Position numbers and translations under genes: made by a program
Origin: Deltaproteobacteria bacterium
GTDB taxonomy: Bacteria > Myxococcota_A > UBA796 > SXON01
Direction: 5' to 3'
DNA: 47,303 bases
NCBI GenBank assembly: GCA_947490345.1
Contig: CANLGL010000042.1
Location: forward strand, 1-47,303
Shown: piece by piece, positions 1-8,315 of the stretch
Layout of the letters: the number at the start of each line of letters is the position of its first letter
Numbering within the stretch: the stretch's first letter is position 1
Notes under the pieces: generated by a model
What the model was told of the DNA's origin: nothing
Database searches by the model: none
Seen by the model: only the letters and a program-made list of their open reading frames with translations

Positions 1-50
1 CTCTACGTTTCATGGCTCTGGGAGCCGGCGCGTCGCGGCGGCATGGCGAA

Positions 51-749
51 CTAACCCGGCGCTGGCGCGGTCCCCGCGGGCGCGGTGCCCCCAACCGGAG
101 GCGCTCCAGCCGGCGGCGCGCCACCCGCAGGGGGCGCTCCACCCGCAGGCGGCGCCCCGCCAGGAACGGCACCACCAGCAGGCGGCGCCCCCGCGGGCGT
201 CCCCCCCGCGGGGGGCGGGCCACCGCTTTCGAGCTTGTTGAGCACCAGCTTCAGGTCGGTGACGGGCTTGTCGCCAACGTCGATCCAGGTGCTCGCGGCC
301 ATCGGCTCACCCACCGTTGGCCCGTCCCCGGTCACGTCGATGAAGACGGCGACTTGAATCGTGCCGAAGTTCTTCGGAAGCTCCACGTCGAACGGGCCGA
401 GCGCGTCGAGTTTTCCGGAGTACACCAGCTCGGAGATGGTGTCGCTCTTCTTGAGCACGTCCACCCGGATGGTTCCCTCAGGCGTGCCGGCGTAGGACGC
501 CGTGCCCGAGACCTTCACGCCTTCGCCGGGGACGACCGCCAGAGCGGCGGGCGCACCGCCGCCGGTCGGCGGGGTGTTGGCCGTGCCGCCCGGCGGCGGC
601 GAGCCCGGGGCCTCGCCGCCCGGGGGGGGGGCGCCCGGCGCTCCACCGCCGGCCTCGCCTCCAGGGGGACCGGGCTGCGTCGAGCCATCCTCGGGGGCTT
701 CGGTGGGGCAGGCGGAGAGGAGAAGCAGCAGGCTCAGCATGGGATTCAC
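51..749 (-). CDS. Pro/Gly/Ala-rich lipoprotein
   Basis: Predicted 232-aa secreted lipoprotein of unknown function. The N-terminus is a short hydrophobic signal (MNPMLSLLLLLSAC) ending in a lipobox with Cys at about residue 14. A low-complexity Pro/Gly/Ala segment follows (about residues 20-70). A compact middle domain (about 75-170) is rich in beta-type residues and contains VKVSGTASYAG and DVTGDGPTVGEPM, suggesting an Ig- or carboxypeptidase-regulatory-like fold; that is inference. The C-terminal 60 residues are GAPPAGG-type repeats, mirrored in the DNA as short GGCGGCGCC-type repeats that could expand or contract. It lies downstream of the membrane protein at 801-2561 on the same strand with about 50 bp between. 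I do not recognise a named family. Confidence 0.75.
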   Translation of the reverse strand: MNPMLSLLLLLSACPTEAPEDGSTQPGPPGGEAGGGAPGAPPPGGEAPGSPPPGGTANTPPTGGGAPAALAVVPGEGVKVSGTASYAGTPEGTIRVDVLKKSDTISELVYSGKLDALGPFDVELPKNFGTIQVAVFIDVTGDGPTVGEPMAASTWIDVGDKPVTDLKLVLNKLESGGPPPAGGTPAGAPPAGGAVPGGAPPAGGAPPAGGAPPAGAPPVGGTAPAGTAPAPG

Positions 750-800
750 ACTCGATTACCCAACATGCCAAGTCCGGGCGCGCTGCGCAAGGGCCGGAGC

Positions 801-2561
801 CTAGTCGGGAGGCGGCGAAGTCGGATCGAGGGGCCCGGCGGCCTCGTTGGTTCCGGGCACCGGCGCGTTCGGGTCCACCGGTCGAACGTCCCAGAGCAGG
901 ACCGGTCCGTGCTCGGTCGGCTCCCCGAGCTTGTCACGCAGCCACAGCTCGATCTCGGCCGTATCGCCAAGGTCACGGTGTAAGGCAATGAATCCGGCGT
1001 CACCGTTGCGAAGGTCTTCCAACGGGGCCTGCTGGAAGGCGGTGCCGTTCCCCAGCACGAGCCCGGCCAGCCCGGGATTCCCGAACATCCGGAACCCGTC
1101 GGCGCGAACGTTGGGACCGTAGGGCAGGGGCTGTCCGTGCACGGTCTGGAACAGCAGGTATCGCGACGTGCTCATCCCCTCTCCGTACGCGGGAACGTCC
1201 ACGACGGCGCGTGGCGCCCCGCCCGGGGTCGCCGCGACCGCGGTACGGACTGCCTCGGCGTACCCGAAGTCCAACGCCGGCGTCCTCCCGAGCGGCCATG
1301 GCGCGGGACTCACGAGAAGCAGTTCGACGAGCAATGCTCCCGCCACCCAGGGGGCCTGCCGCTCGCGCACGCCCGCCGCCCCTACGGCCGCCACGATCGC
1401 GATCCCGATGAACCCGACGCGCTGGGGGTGGGCGATCGCGCCCGAGGGAAACACGTCCAACAGCAGCCGATACGGCAAGGCCACCAGGTTTCCACCCAGC
1501 CGTACCCAGTCCCCGCCCACCCACAGGAAGGGTCCCAGGCTGAAGGCAAGCGGCACAAATGCCGCCCAGAGCAACCAGCGGCGCGGCGAACGGATCGCAG
1601 GAATCAAGACGCAGAAGCCCAGGTAGCTGGAGTGCCGGAACGACTCGCCGAGCGACGCCAGATCGACGGACTGAAAGCCACCAGGGACGAACAGGCTCAG
1701 CGGATCGACGGCGTTGTGTTGGAGCACCCAGAACCGGTCGCGCCATTCGGCCACATCGCGTTGGATGATCGAGTGCGCGGCGTCGGCCACCGTGGATTCG
1801 ACGACGAGGAGCACCGGAACCGTCACCACAGCCGCAACCATGCCCGCCAGCGCGACGCCCCGAAGCACCGCCCGCCGCGGACCGCGCCACAGCCCCTCGC
1901 CGACCACCATCAGCGCTGCGAGGCCCAGTCCAAGCGCATAGTAGTAGGTACCGAGCGCGGTGAGCCCACCGAGCAGGCCGGTGATGACCCAGCCCCGGAG
2001 CGGCGCCGGCGTCTCCGTGGCCCGCAAAAGCGCTGAGAAGGCAAACACGCCCCAGGCGACGCCGACCGCCTCGCTGATGCCGTTGTGCAACTCGGAGATG
2101 ACGTGCGCGGACGCCGCCACCCCCACGGCCCCGATCCAACTGGCTCTCTCCCCGGCGCCCAGCGTGAGCGCGAGCTGCCGGCCGGCGACACTCGCCGCCG
2201 CGACCAACGCGACGAGCACCGCGTTCCAGGCAAATGCCACCCCGAAAAGCGGCACCAGCCACATCCCCGCCGCAGCGCCCACCGGATCGATGAACCACAG
2301 GCGACCACCCTCAGGGGCGTTGAGCAGGTGGGTGGTCAGCGGCAAGCGCCCATGGACCAGGCAGTCCCAGAACCACCAGGGACCCCAGGCGTGATTCCAA
2401 ACGTCGACACGGGGGTCTCCGACCATCCGCGACGCCGCCGTCAACGATCCCGGGGCGGTGACCAGGAACGCGAGGCCGAGATGCCACGCCCAAGGCCCCA
2501 CCCGGACGCGAGGACGCTGGAGGCCGCCGAGCATGATTCGATCTATCAGGTCCGCGCACAC
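801..2561 (-). CDS. Polytopic membrane protein, possibly GT-C-like
   Basis: A 586-aa integral membrane protein with roughly ten hydrophobic segments spread over residues 25-430 and a soluble C-terminal part of about 150 residues. An early loop after the first membrane segment carries DPRVDVWNHAWGPWWF. An acidic residue in the first extracytoplasmic loop is typical of GT-C-fold glycosyltransferases, so a lipid-linked sugar transferase is possible, but I see no decisive signature. The C-terminal tail ends in a Pro-rich stretch. The first Met is at 2561; a second in-frame Met at 2531 would also leave the first membrane segment intact, so the start is uncertain by ten codons. It is divergent from the bactofilin-like gene at 2631. 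Confidence 0.7.
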   Translation of the reverse strand: MCADLIDRIMLGGLQRPRVRVGPWAWHLGLAFLVTAPGSLTAASRMVGDPRVDVWNHAWGPWWFWDCLVHGRLPLTTHLLNAPEGGRLWFIDPVGAAAGMWLVPLFGVAFAWNAVLVALVAAASVAGRQLALTLGAGERASWIGAVGVAASAHVISELHNGISEAVGVAWGVFAFSALLRATETPAPLRGWVITGLLGGLTALGTYYYALGLGLAALMVVGEGLWRGPRRAVLRGVALAGMVAAVVTVPVLLVVESTVADAAHSIIQRDVAEWRDRFWVLQHNAVDPLSLFVPGGFQSVDLASLGESFRHSSYLGFCVLIPAIRSPRRWLLWAAFVPLAFSLGPFLWVGGDWVRLGGNLVALPYRLLLDVFPSGAIAHPQRVGFIGIAIVAAVGAAGVRERQAPWVAGALLVELLLVSPAPWPLGRTPALDFGYAEAVRTAVAATPGGAPRAVVDVPAYGEGMSTSRYLLFQTVHGQPLPYGPNVRADGFRMFGNPGLAGLVLGNGTAFQQAPLEDLRNGDAGFIALHRDLGDTAEIELWLRDKLGEPTEHGPVLLWDVRPVDPNAPVPGTNEAAGPLDPTSPPPD

Positions 2562-2630
2562 GAGCGCCCCGACGGTTGACGCCCCGGCCCGACCACCCTA
2601 CGTTGGGCGCCCCAGTCGGAGCCGTCGCCC

Positions 2631-4037
2631 ATGTCCCAGGCGTTTGTCATTCCCCACGGTGCCGTCTTCGCCCATCACGACGAGGGCGTCGTCATCGAGA
2701 ACGAAGGGGATGTGGAGCTGCACACCGACTTCGGCGGGCGCACGTTGACGCGCGTCGTCTCCCACGAAGGCGACATCCGGCTCGACGCGAGCAGCCTGGA
2801 GGCAGGCGAGGTCGTGGCGGGCGGGAACGTGTCGAGCACCGGACCGCTTCGGGCGCGGTCGGTGCGGGCGCAGAACGGCACCCTGCGCGCGCTCGATGTC
2901 GCGAACCTGAACCTCGGCGGCGCCGGCACCATCGCCGGGCACCTGCGCGCAGACCAGGTCGATGTCGTCGGGAACCTGGAGGTGGGGAGCGTCGTTGCCG
3001 ACGAACTTCGCGTCGGGGGCAATCTCCACGTGCACGGCACCCTGGAGGCGCGGGTGCTTCAGGTTGGCGGCACCATCACCGTCGGCGGTGCGTTCACCTT
3101 TGACGTGTTCGAGGTGGCCGGCTCGATCCGGCTGGAGGGCGATGTCACCGGAAAGACGCTCATCGCGGACGTGATCGAGCTCGGCGCCGGCAGCGTCACC
3201 GTTCGCGGTATTCAGGCGCGCTCCCGGATCGTCATCGGGGCAGCGCGGCTCACGGTCGATGCAATCGTCGCACCCGAAGTGCTCCTCGACCCCGGTGCAA
3301 CCGGCCGCGCCACCGTCATCGAGTCCAACAACGAAGTCGCGCGGGCGGCCATCAAAGGCGGCTTTCGCCTGGCCGAGGTCGGCGAGATGTTTGGCAACGC
3401 CGACGCCTTCCTGGCCGAGCGCGGTCTGTCCCCTTTGGGGGTGATCGCCCGCGCCGCTCCCACCGACGACACCGGGTGGGGTCCCGCCGCCGACACGATT
3501 TCCATCGGCCTGTCCTACGGAGAGCCCGCCGACGAGAATCCGCCCGTTGCGGAGCAGCCTCCTGCCGACGATGTCGTCGTGGCGGAGGATAGCCCCGTCA
3601 ACGAGGAGGAGGCCGCTCCCGTGGAGGATGCCGCTAGCGACGAGGAGTCCGCTCCGGAGGAGGCGGCCGCCGACGCCGACGCCCGGCCGGTCCCAGACCA
3701 CGACCCGATCATCATTCGCGAGCACCCGCTCGACCCGCCCACGGCATATCCGCTCAATGCTGCCGACCCCCTCGCCGCGGCGATCGAGCATCCGCTTCAC
3801 CCCCAGCTTGCCTCCACGGTACAGCGCATCGTCGACTGTTACGCCGGCAGCGAGCTGCCGCCCGCCGTCGATCGCCTGCGCACGCTGGTCGACGCTCGCA
3901 CCTACCCCGACATCCGCGCCGAGATCACCAACATCTGGTCGGAGCTTTTGAAGTACCACCAGAAGAAGGGAATCCGCATCCACCACCAGGTGACGACCAC
4001 CTTCAATTCGGTGAACTCGCTGGTCAAGAAGATGTGA
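2631..4037 (+). CDS. Bactofilin-like polymer-forming protein with acidic linker
   Basis: A 468-aa protein without signal peptide. Residues about 1-235 consist of short strands repeating every ~18-20 residues with Gly at turns (for example LRVGGNLHVHGTLEARVLQV and VVGNLEVGSVVADEL), the pattern of a right-handed beta-helix as in bactofilins and polymer-forming cytoskeletal proteins. A helical segment follows (VARAAIKGGFRLAEVGEMF), then an extremely acidic Glu/Asp/Ala/Pro linker (about 300-360) and a C-terminal helical domain of about 100 residues (SELLKYHQKKGIRIHHQVTT). Bactofilins are cytoplasmic scaffolds that place morphogenesis enzymes. This protein is longer than the usual ~150-200 aa, so the C-terminal domain is probably an added partner-binding module. 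The family call is from fold pattern, not a sequence motif. Confidence 0.65.
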   Translation: MSQAFVIPHGAVFAHHDEGVVIENEGDVELHTDFGGRTLTRVVSHEGDIRLDASSLEAGEVVAGGNVSSTGPLRARSVRAQNGTLRALDVANLNLGGAGTIAGHLRADQVDVVGNLEVGSVVADELRVGGNLHVHGTLEARVLQVGGTITVGGAFTFDVFEVAGSIRLEGDVTGKTLIADVIELGAGSVTVRGIQARSRIVIGAARLTVDAIVAPEVLLDPGATGRATVIESNNEVARAAIKGGFRLAEVGEMFGNADAFLAERGLSPLGVIARAAPTDDTGWGPAADTISIGLSYGEPADENPPVAEQPPADDVVVAEDSPVNEEEAAPVEDAASDEESAPEEAAADADARPVPDHDPIIIREHPLDPPTAYPLNAADPLAAAIEHPLHPQLASTVQRIVDCYAGSELPPAVDRLRTLVDARTYPDIRAEITNIWSELLKYHQKKGIRIHHQVTTTFNSVNSLVKKM

Positions 4038-4038
4038 C

Positions 4039-4056
4039 CGCACCCCGTGGGGTGCG
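4039..4056 (+). terminator. GC hairpin just after the bactofilin-like gene
   Basis: Immediately after the stop codon, CGCACCC and GGGTGCG form a perfect 7-bp stem with a CGTG loop. No T-tract follows, so this is a candidate terminator or 3' stabilising hairpin rather than a classical intrinsic terminator. Confidence 0.4.
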
Positions 4057-4116
4057 CCGGCGGTTGCCGGAGGCCACTCCGCGGCGGTAGGATGCGCGCA
4101 CTTCGGAGTTTGGAGC

Positions 4117-5442
4117 ATGCGGCTCCTGTTGCCACTACTGCTCGCGTCCGGATGCAACAGCTACGAGCTGTTCCGCGTCACCGGATTCGAACAGGCGACG
4201 TTCAACAACAATGCTGACATCCTCTTCGTCATCGACTCTTCGGGATCGATGAAGGAAGAAGCCAGCGCGCTAGCGCTGAACTTCGAGGTGTTCCTCGGTC
4301 AGCTCACCAGCTCCGAGGGCAGCAACGTCCCCCGGGCCACGCTCAACGACGCGGTGAACAACTACGTTCGGGAAAGCACGGAGAATGGGTCGATCATCGA
4401 CTACCAGTTGGCCATCACCACCACCAGCGCCAACTCGTTGTCGGGTCCGACCTCGGGCATTGACGATGGCGAAGCGGGGACCCTCACCGGAGAGGTGCCG
4501 GTGGTCGTCCGTGGCGATGAAGACGTCGCGACTGCATTTCGCACGAATCTCGTCTGCGACACGGTGTACTGGAAGACCGCCGACATGGCGACCGATCCCG
4601 GCTACGAGGCGGCCGAGGACGGGAGCTGCCCCCTGCCCGAGGGCACCGAGATTCCGCGTGAGTACCTCGAATGCCTCTGCCCAGGCGGGTGGATCGAGTT
4701 CGAGGGCGCCGGCAACGAAGAGGGTCTGGAAGCCGCGCTCAACACGCTCTGCCGGGGTTCCGCCGACGCGCCCGATTCTTGCTGGGACGACGACGACGAC
4801 GAGTCCACGGACCCCGGCTACCCCATCGTGCCCGGCGACGCGCACTCGATCGACGACTTCATTCGCCCCGAGGCCAACACCCTGGTGGTCATCATCACCG
4901 ACGAAGGCGACGGCAGCCGCAGGGTGCCCAACAACGATGGCGACGCGACGCCGTACTTCGACATCTTCGCGGATTTCCCCAATTCAGTGCGCTTCGCGGT
5001 GATCGGGCCGGCCTACCACGACCGGGACGGCTCCTGCCTCGGCGGCGCCCAGACCTGGGGAGTCGAGCGGTACCAGGCCGCCGCCACGACGACCAACGGC
5101 GCCTACATCGACCTGACCGACCAGGAAAATGGCTGTGCGGCGACCGACTGGGGCGAAAACCTCACCAAGCTCGGCGAGCTGCTCAACAACCAGATCAGCT
5201 CCTTCGTGCTGCAGGGCGTCCCCGACGTCGCCACGATCCGCGTCTACACCGACGGCCTGGAAGTCGGCGCCGCCGAAGACTCCACGCCGGAAAGCGAGAC
5301 GCCGACGTACGGCAACGGCTGGAGCTACGACGCGGCGCTCAACGCCGTGACCTTCCATGGCGCCGCGCTCCCCGAGTACAATTCGGACGTGCGCATCTAT
5401 TACCGCCCGCTTGGCGGCATCCCCCGCGAACTCCCCATCTAG
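4117..5442 (+). CDS. VWA-domain lipoprotein
   Basis: A 441-aa surface lipoprotein. The signal MRLLLPLLLASGC ends in a lipobox with Cys13. A von Willebrand factor A domain starts at about residue 33 (ADILFVIDSSGSM) and has the first MIDAS loop DxSxS (Asp40, Ser42, Ser44), so divalent-metal-dependent adhesion is likely. The middle part is Cys-rich and carries an Asp run (WDDDDDESTD), and LVVIITDEGDGS looks like the third MIDAS strand. The C-terminal 80 residues are beta-rich. It ends 18 bp before the beta-barrel gene, which overlaps the TPR gene, so the three form an apparent operon. Similar VWA lipoproteins are abundant in myxobacterial genomes; the ligand is unknown. Confidence 0.85.
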   Translation: MRLLLPLLLASGCNSYELFRVTGFEQATFNNNADILFVIDSSGSMKEEASALALNFEVFLGQLTSSEGSNVPRATLNDAVNNYVRESTENGSIIDYQLAITTTSANSLSGPTSGIDDGEAGTLTGEVPVVVRGDEDVATAFRTNLVCDTVYWKTADMATDPGYEAAEDGSCPLPEGTEIPREYLECLCPGGWIEFEGAGNEEGLEAALNTLCRGSADAPDSCWDDDDDESTDPGYPIVPGDAHSIDDFIRPEANTLVVIITDEGDGSRRVPNNDGDATPYFDIFADFPNSVRFAVIGPAYHDRDGSCLGGAQTWGVERYQAAATTTNGAYIDLTDQENGCAATDWGENLTKLGELLNNQISSFVLQGVPDVATIRVYTDGLEVGAAEDSTPESETPTYGNGWSYDAALNAVTFHGAALPEYNSDVRIYYRPLGGIPRELPI

Positions 5443-5460
5443 GCCGAGGCTCCCCCGCCC

Positions 5461-6132
5461 ATGCTGCTCCCTCTCGTTTCGCTGGCGTTTGCGGCCGACC
5501 TCACCAAAGACGTCGCCAAGGACACACTCGACATCGGCGTGCTCAAGAACTCCGAGGTCAAGGTCGTCCAGAAGATGCTGTACCGCAAGGACGGCGCGCT
5601 GGAGATCGGCGCCACCCTCGGGGTCATGCCCTTCGATGGCTACACCGTCGCCCCGAACCTTGCACTCTCAGCCACCAAGCACTTCTCCGACACCCTCGGC
5701 GCCGAGCTGCGTTTGGGTGGGGGCTACGGCCTCGAGAATGGCGTGTACACCGAGCTTGCGGGGCCGACGTACGGTGTGGCGGTTGAGGCGTACCGCTACC
5801 TCGCCAGCGCCGAAGCGGACATCCAGTACACTCTGGCCTACGCCAAGATGAACCTGGGCGGGAAAAAGGTCGTTCACTACGACGTGTACGCGCTGGTCGG
5901 CCTGGGCGCGACGCTGGAGAGCTCCGTGCTCCCCTCCGCCGACATCACGGTTTCCCCGACGCTCCCCGTGGGCTTCGGGGCCCGCCTGTTCACGACCAAG
6001 ACGACCTTCATCAAGTTCGAAGTGCGCGACAGCATCCTGGTTGAGTACCGCGCCCAGAGCCAGACCTGGGCGCCCAAGCAGAACGTGAACGTGGCCTTGG
6101 GGATCAGCCTGTTGCTCGGGAGCGGGAAGTGA
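5461..6132 (+). CDS. Outer-membrane beta-barrel domain protein
   Basis: A 223-aa protein with a short signal peptide (MLLPLVSLAFA, cleavage before ADL). Residues from about 45 to the end are alternating amphipathic strands (ALEIGATLGVMPFDGYTVAP, LGAELRLGGGYGLENGVY) with aromatic residues at strand ends and a C-terminal strand NVNVALGISLLLGSGK. This resembles the outer-membrane beta-barrel family widespread in Myxococcota. Genes of this kind in Myxococcus often precede a periplasmic TPR protein, as in the Glt gliding-machinery genes. Here the next gene starts at GTGA overlapping this stop, supporting co-translation and a physical partnership. Assignment to gliding specifically is not supported by sequence alone. 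Confidence 0.75.
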   Translation: MLLPLVSLAFAADLTKDVAKDTLDIGVLKNSEVKVVQKMLYRKDGALEIGATLGVMPFDGYTVAPNLALSATKHFSDTLGAELRLGGGYGLENGVYTELAGPTYGVAVEAYRYLASAEADIQYTLAYAKMNLGGKKVVHYDVYALVGLGATLESSVLPSADITVSPTLPVGFGARLFTTKTTFIKFEVRDSILVEYRAQSQTWAPKQNVNVALGISLLLGSGK

Positions 6133-7706
6133 TCCGGACGGCCACCCTCGCCGGCCTTTTGCTCTGTGCCTCGACGGCCTGGGCGGGCCCAAAGAAGCCG
6201 GTCAAGGAGGTCGAAAAGCCGACCGCCGACGCCCCGGCCGAGATGAGCAAGAAAGAAGCCAAGGTCCGCGGCCAGGCCTTCGCACAATACGACACCGAGA
6301 TCGCCGCCGGAAGCAAGACCCGCGCCGCCGATGCGCTGGTGCTCATCGTCGACGACCCCACCCTCGCTGAGTTCCACGGCGAGGCCTATGCCCGCCTGGG
6401 CGACATCCTCGGCGAACTTTCGCTCCCCTACGCCTCGCTTTGTGCTTACGCCAAGGCCTTCGAGACCGCCAGCGACACCAACATCGCCGAGGTCAGCATC
6501 CGGGTGCCCAAGGCCATCGAGATAGCGACCAAAGTCGGCGATCTGGCGCTCTTGCAGAAGCCTTTTGCCGGAAACCTGGGCCTCGCGCGTACCGACGACG
6601 TCCGCGGGCAGATGGCCTACCTGGCCGCGAAGGAGAACGTCCGCGCCGGCCAGTGGGGCACCGCGTCTGCCGTGCTCAAGATGGTCAGGGAAGGCGATCC
6701 GCTCTGGGCCGACGCCAAGGTGCTCGAGGGCATTGTGCTCAACCAGCAAGAACGCCACGAAGACGCGCTCAAGGCCTTCGAGGCCGCCGCGCGCACCGGC
6801 ACCGACAAGGACGTGCGCTGGACCGACAGCGTGCAGATCAACACCGCGCGCACGTGGTACGGCTCCGGCAACTATCCTCGGGCGATTGAGGCGTATAGCC
6901 GTGTCACCCGCGGCAGCGCCTTCTGGCCCGACGCCCAGTTCGAACGGGCGTGGGGGCACTTCCGGGTCGACGATTTCAACGGCGCGCTCGCGCAGCTCCT
7001 CCCCTTCGATTCAGCCTTCTTCTCCAAGTGGTACTTCCCCGAAGCGGACCTGCTGCGCATCTACAGCATGTTCCTCCTGTGCAAGTTCCCCGAGTCCGAA
7101 TCGCAGATCGACCACTTCAAGGACAAGTACGCGCCGGTGCACAAGGCGCTCAAGGGCTGGAACGACAAGTCCGAACTCGAAACCTTCGAGGCTGCAAAGC
7201 TGTACATGCAGAAGGGCAAACTCACCGAGCTCCCGGAGATGATCTGGCGGCCCTGGGGTGAGGAAGAACGGTTCGCCCTCTCCGTCAAGGCGGTCGATTC
7301 GGCCCACGACGAGCTGAAGCGGATGAAGCGCGTCGAGGCCAACCCCTTCTCCGACAGCGCGAAAAGCTGGCTCGAAGCGCGCCGGAACGCCGTGATCAAG
7401 GCCGAGGGCGGTCGCATCAAGGAAGCGTTCGGGGCCCAGGAGTCCGAGCTGCTCGACATGCTCACCAACTCCGAAATCTTCATCCTCGACATCCTGCGCT
7501 TCAAGCAGAAGATGTTCGAAGAGGCCGCGCGCACGGGCAAAGAGCTCGAAGCCGCCCGCAGCGTCAAGCGCACCGAGCGCATCCGCAAGGGCTGGCAGGA
7601 ATGGCCCTTCGAAGGCGAGTTCTGGGCCGACGAGATCGGATACTACAAGGTCGACATCGTCCCGGAATGCCCCGCCAGCATGAGGCAGAGCGTCAAGACC
7701 GATTGA
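6129..7706 (+). CDS. Periplasmic TPR protein
   Basis: A 525-aa protein starting at a GTG that overlaps the upstream stop (GTGA). The signal peptide is MIRTATLAGLLLCASTAWA, then a Lys/Pro-rich segment. From about residue 50 to 350 the sequence is helical repeats with TPR character, including ALKAFEAAARTGTDKDVRW, YGSGNYPRAIEAYSRVTRG and PDAQFERAWGHFRVDDFNGA. The C-terminal third is a long charged helical region (FGAQESELLDMLTNSEIFIL, FEEAARTGKELEAARSVKRT), probably coiled coil. It most likely binds the co-translated beta-barrel at the inner face of the outer membrane. Organisation is reminiscent of myxobacterial GltB/GltC, but length and sequence do not prove it. Confidence 0.8.
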   Translation: MIRTATLAGLLLCASTAWAGPKKPVKEVEKPTADAPAEMSKKEAKVRGQAFAQYDTEIAAGSKTRAADALVLIVDDPTLAEFHGEAYARLGDILGELSLPYASLCAYAKAFETASDTNIAEVSIRVPKAIEIATKVGDLALLQKPFAGNLGLARTDDVRGQMAYLAAKENVRAGQWGTASAVLKMVREGDPLWADAKVLEGIVLNQQERHEDALKAFEAAARTGTDKDVRWTDSVQINTARTWYGSGNYPRAIEAYSRVTRGSAFWPDAQFERAWGHFRVDDFNGALAQLLPFDSAFFSKWYFPEADLLRIYSMFLLCKFPESESQIDHFKDKYAPVHKALKGWNDKSELETFEAAKLYMQKGKLTELPEMIWRPWGEEERFALSVKAVDSAHDELKRMKRVEANPFSDSAKSWLEARRNAVIKAEGGRIKEAFGAQESELLDMLTNSEIFILDILRFKQKMFEEAARTGKELEAARSVKRTERIRKGWQEWPFEGEFWADEIGYYKVDIVPECPASMRQSVKTD

Positions 7707-7868
7707 AGGGAAAGCAGGATCCCGCGCCTCTGGCCGTGGGCGCGGCTCCCTCCCGGTCGCTCGGGTGCGCCATGCCTGTCGCGATCGCCGGGCGCCTCCG
7801 CCGGAAAGCGGCGCCGCAAGCCCTTGGCACGCAACGTGCTTACGACACCTTCGTTATCGGAAGGACCC

Positions 7869-8315
7869 ATGAACCGGCTTTCGCTCTTCTCGATGCTGTC
7901 CTTCGTCGGCTGTGCCCCTCCCGGCTCCGGGTCGCGGCTCGCGTTCACCGTCGATGACGATGTAGAGGTCTTCGTCGACGAAGACGGTGACGGCATCGAG
8001 GTCACCTGTTTCGGGGACGACGACGAGGTCGACATCGACATGTCGCGCGGGCTCTTTCAGGAGCAGGAGGGGCCGATGTTTCGCGTCTCGCTGACGTTCG
8101 CGGCCCCGGACGAGGGCGCCTCCGAACTGGTGACGGGCCTGCCCTCGATCGGGGCGACCTACCACAGCAGCCCCTGGCCGATCGAGGTGGGCACGGTGAC
8201 GGTGACGGACTGGGTCGCGCTCGACCACGTGGCGCGCGTCTCGGTAGACCTGGTCGGCGTGGGCGCTGCCGACGGCAGCAACGTCCTCGACGGCACCATC
8301 ACCTGCGTCAACTGA
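7869..8315 (+). CDS. Small acidic lipoprotein
   Basis: A 148-aa lipoprotein of unknown function. I place the start at the ATG at 7869, preceded by GGAAGGA, because it begins a proper signal peptide, MNRLSLFSMLSFVGC, with a lipobox Cys at residue 15. The mature part begins with an Asp-rich stretch (DDDVEVFVDEDGDGIEVTC, FGDDDEVDIDM) that looks calcium-binding, then a beta-rich region ending NVLDGTITCVN. Two Cys residues could form a disulfide. The 162 bp upstream (7707-7868) hold GC-rich inverted repeats (GGCGCC at 7791 and 7810) but no gene. The 3' end overlaps the convergent methyltransferase gene by 8 bp. Confidence 0.7.
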   Translation: MNRLSLFSMLSFVGCAPPGSGSRLAFTVDDDVEVFVDEDGDGIEVTCFGDDDEVDIDMSRGLFQEQEGPMFRVSLTFAAPDEGASELVTGLPSIGATYHSSPWPIEVGTVTVTDWVALDHVARVSVDLVGVGAADGSNVLDGTITCVN

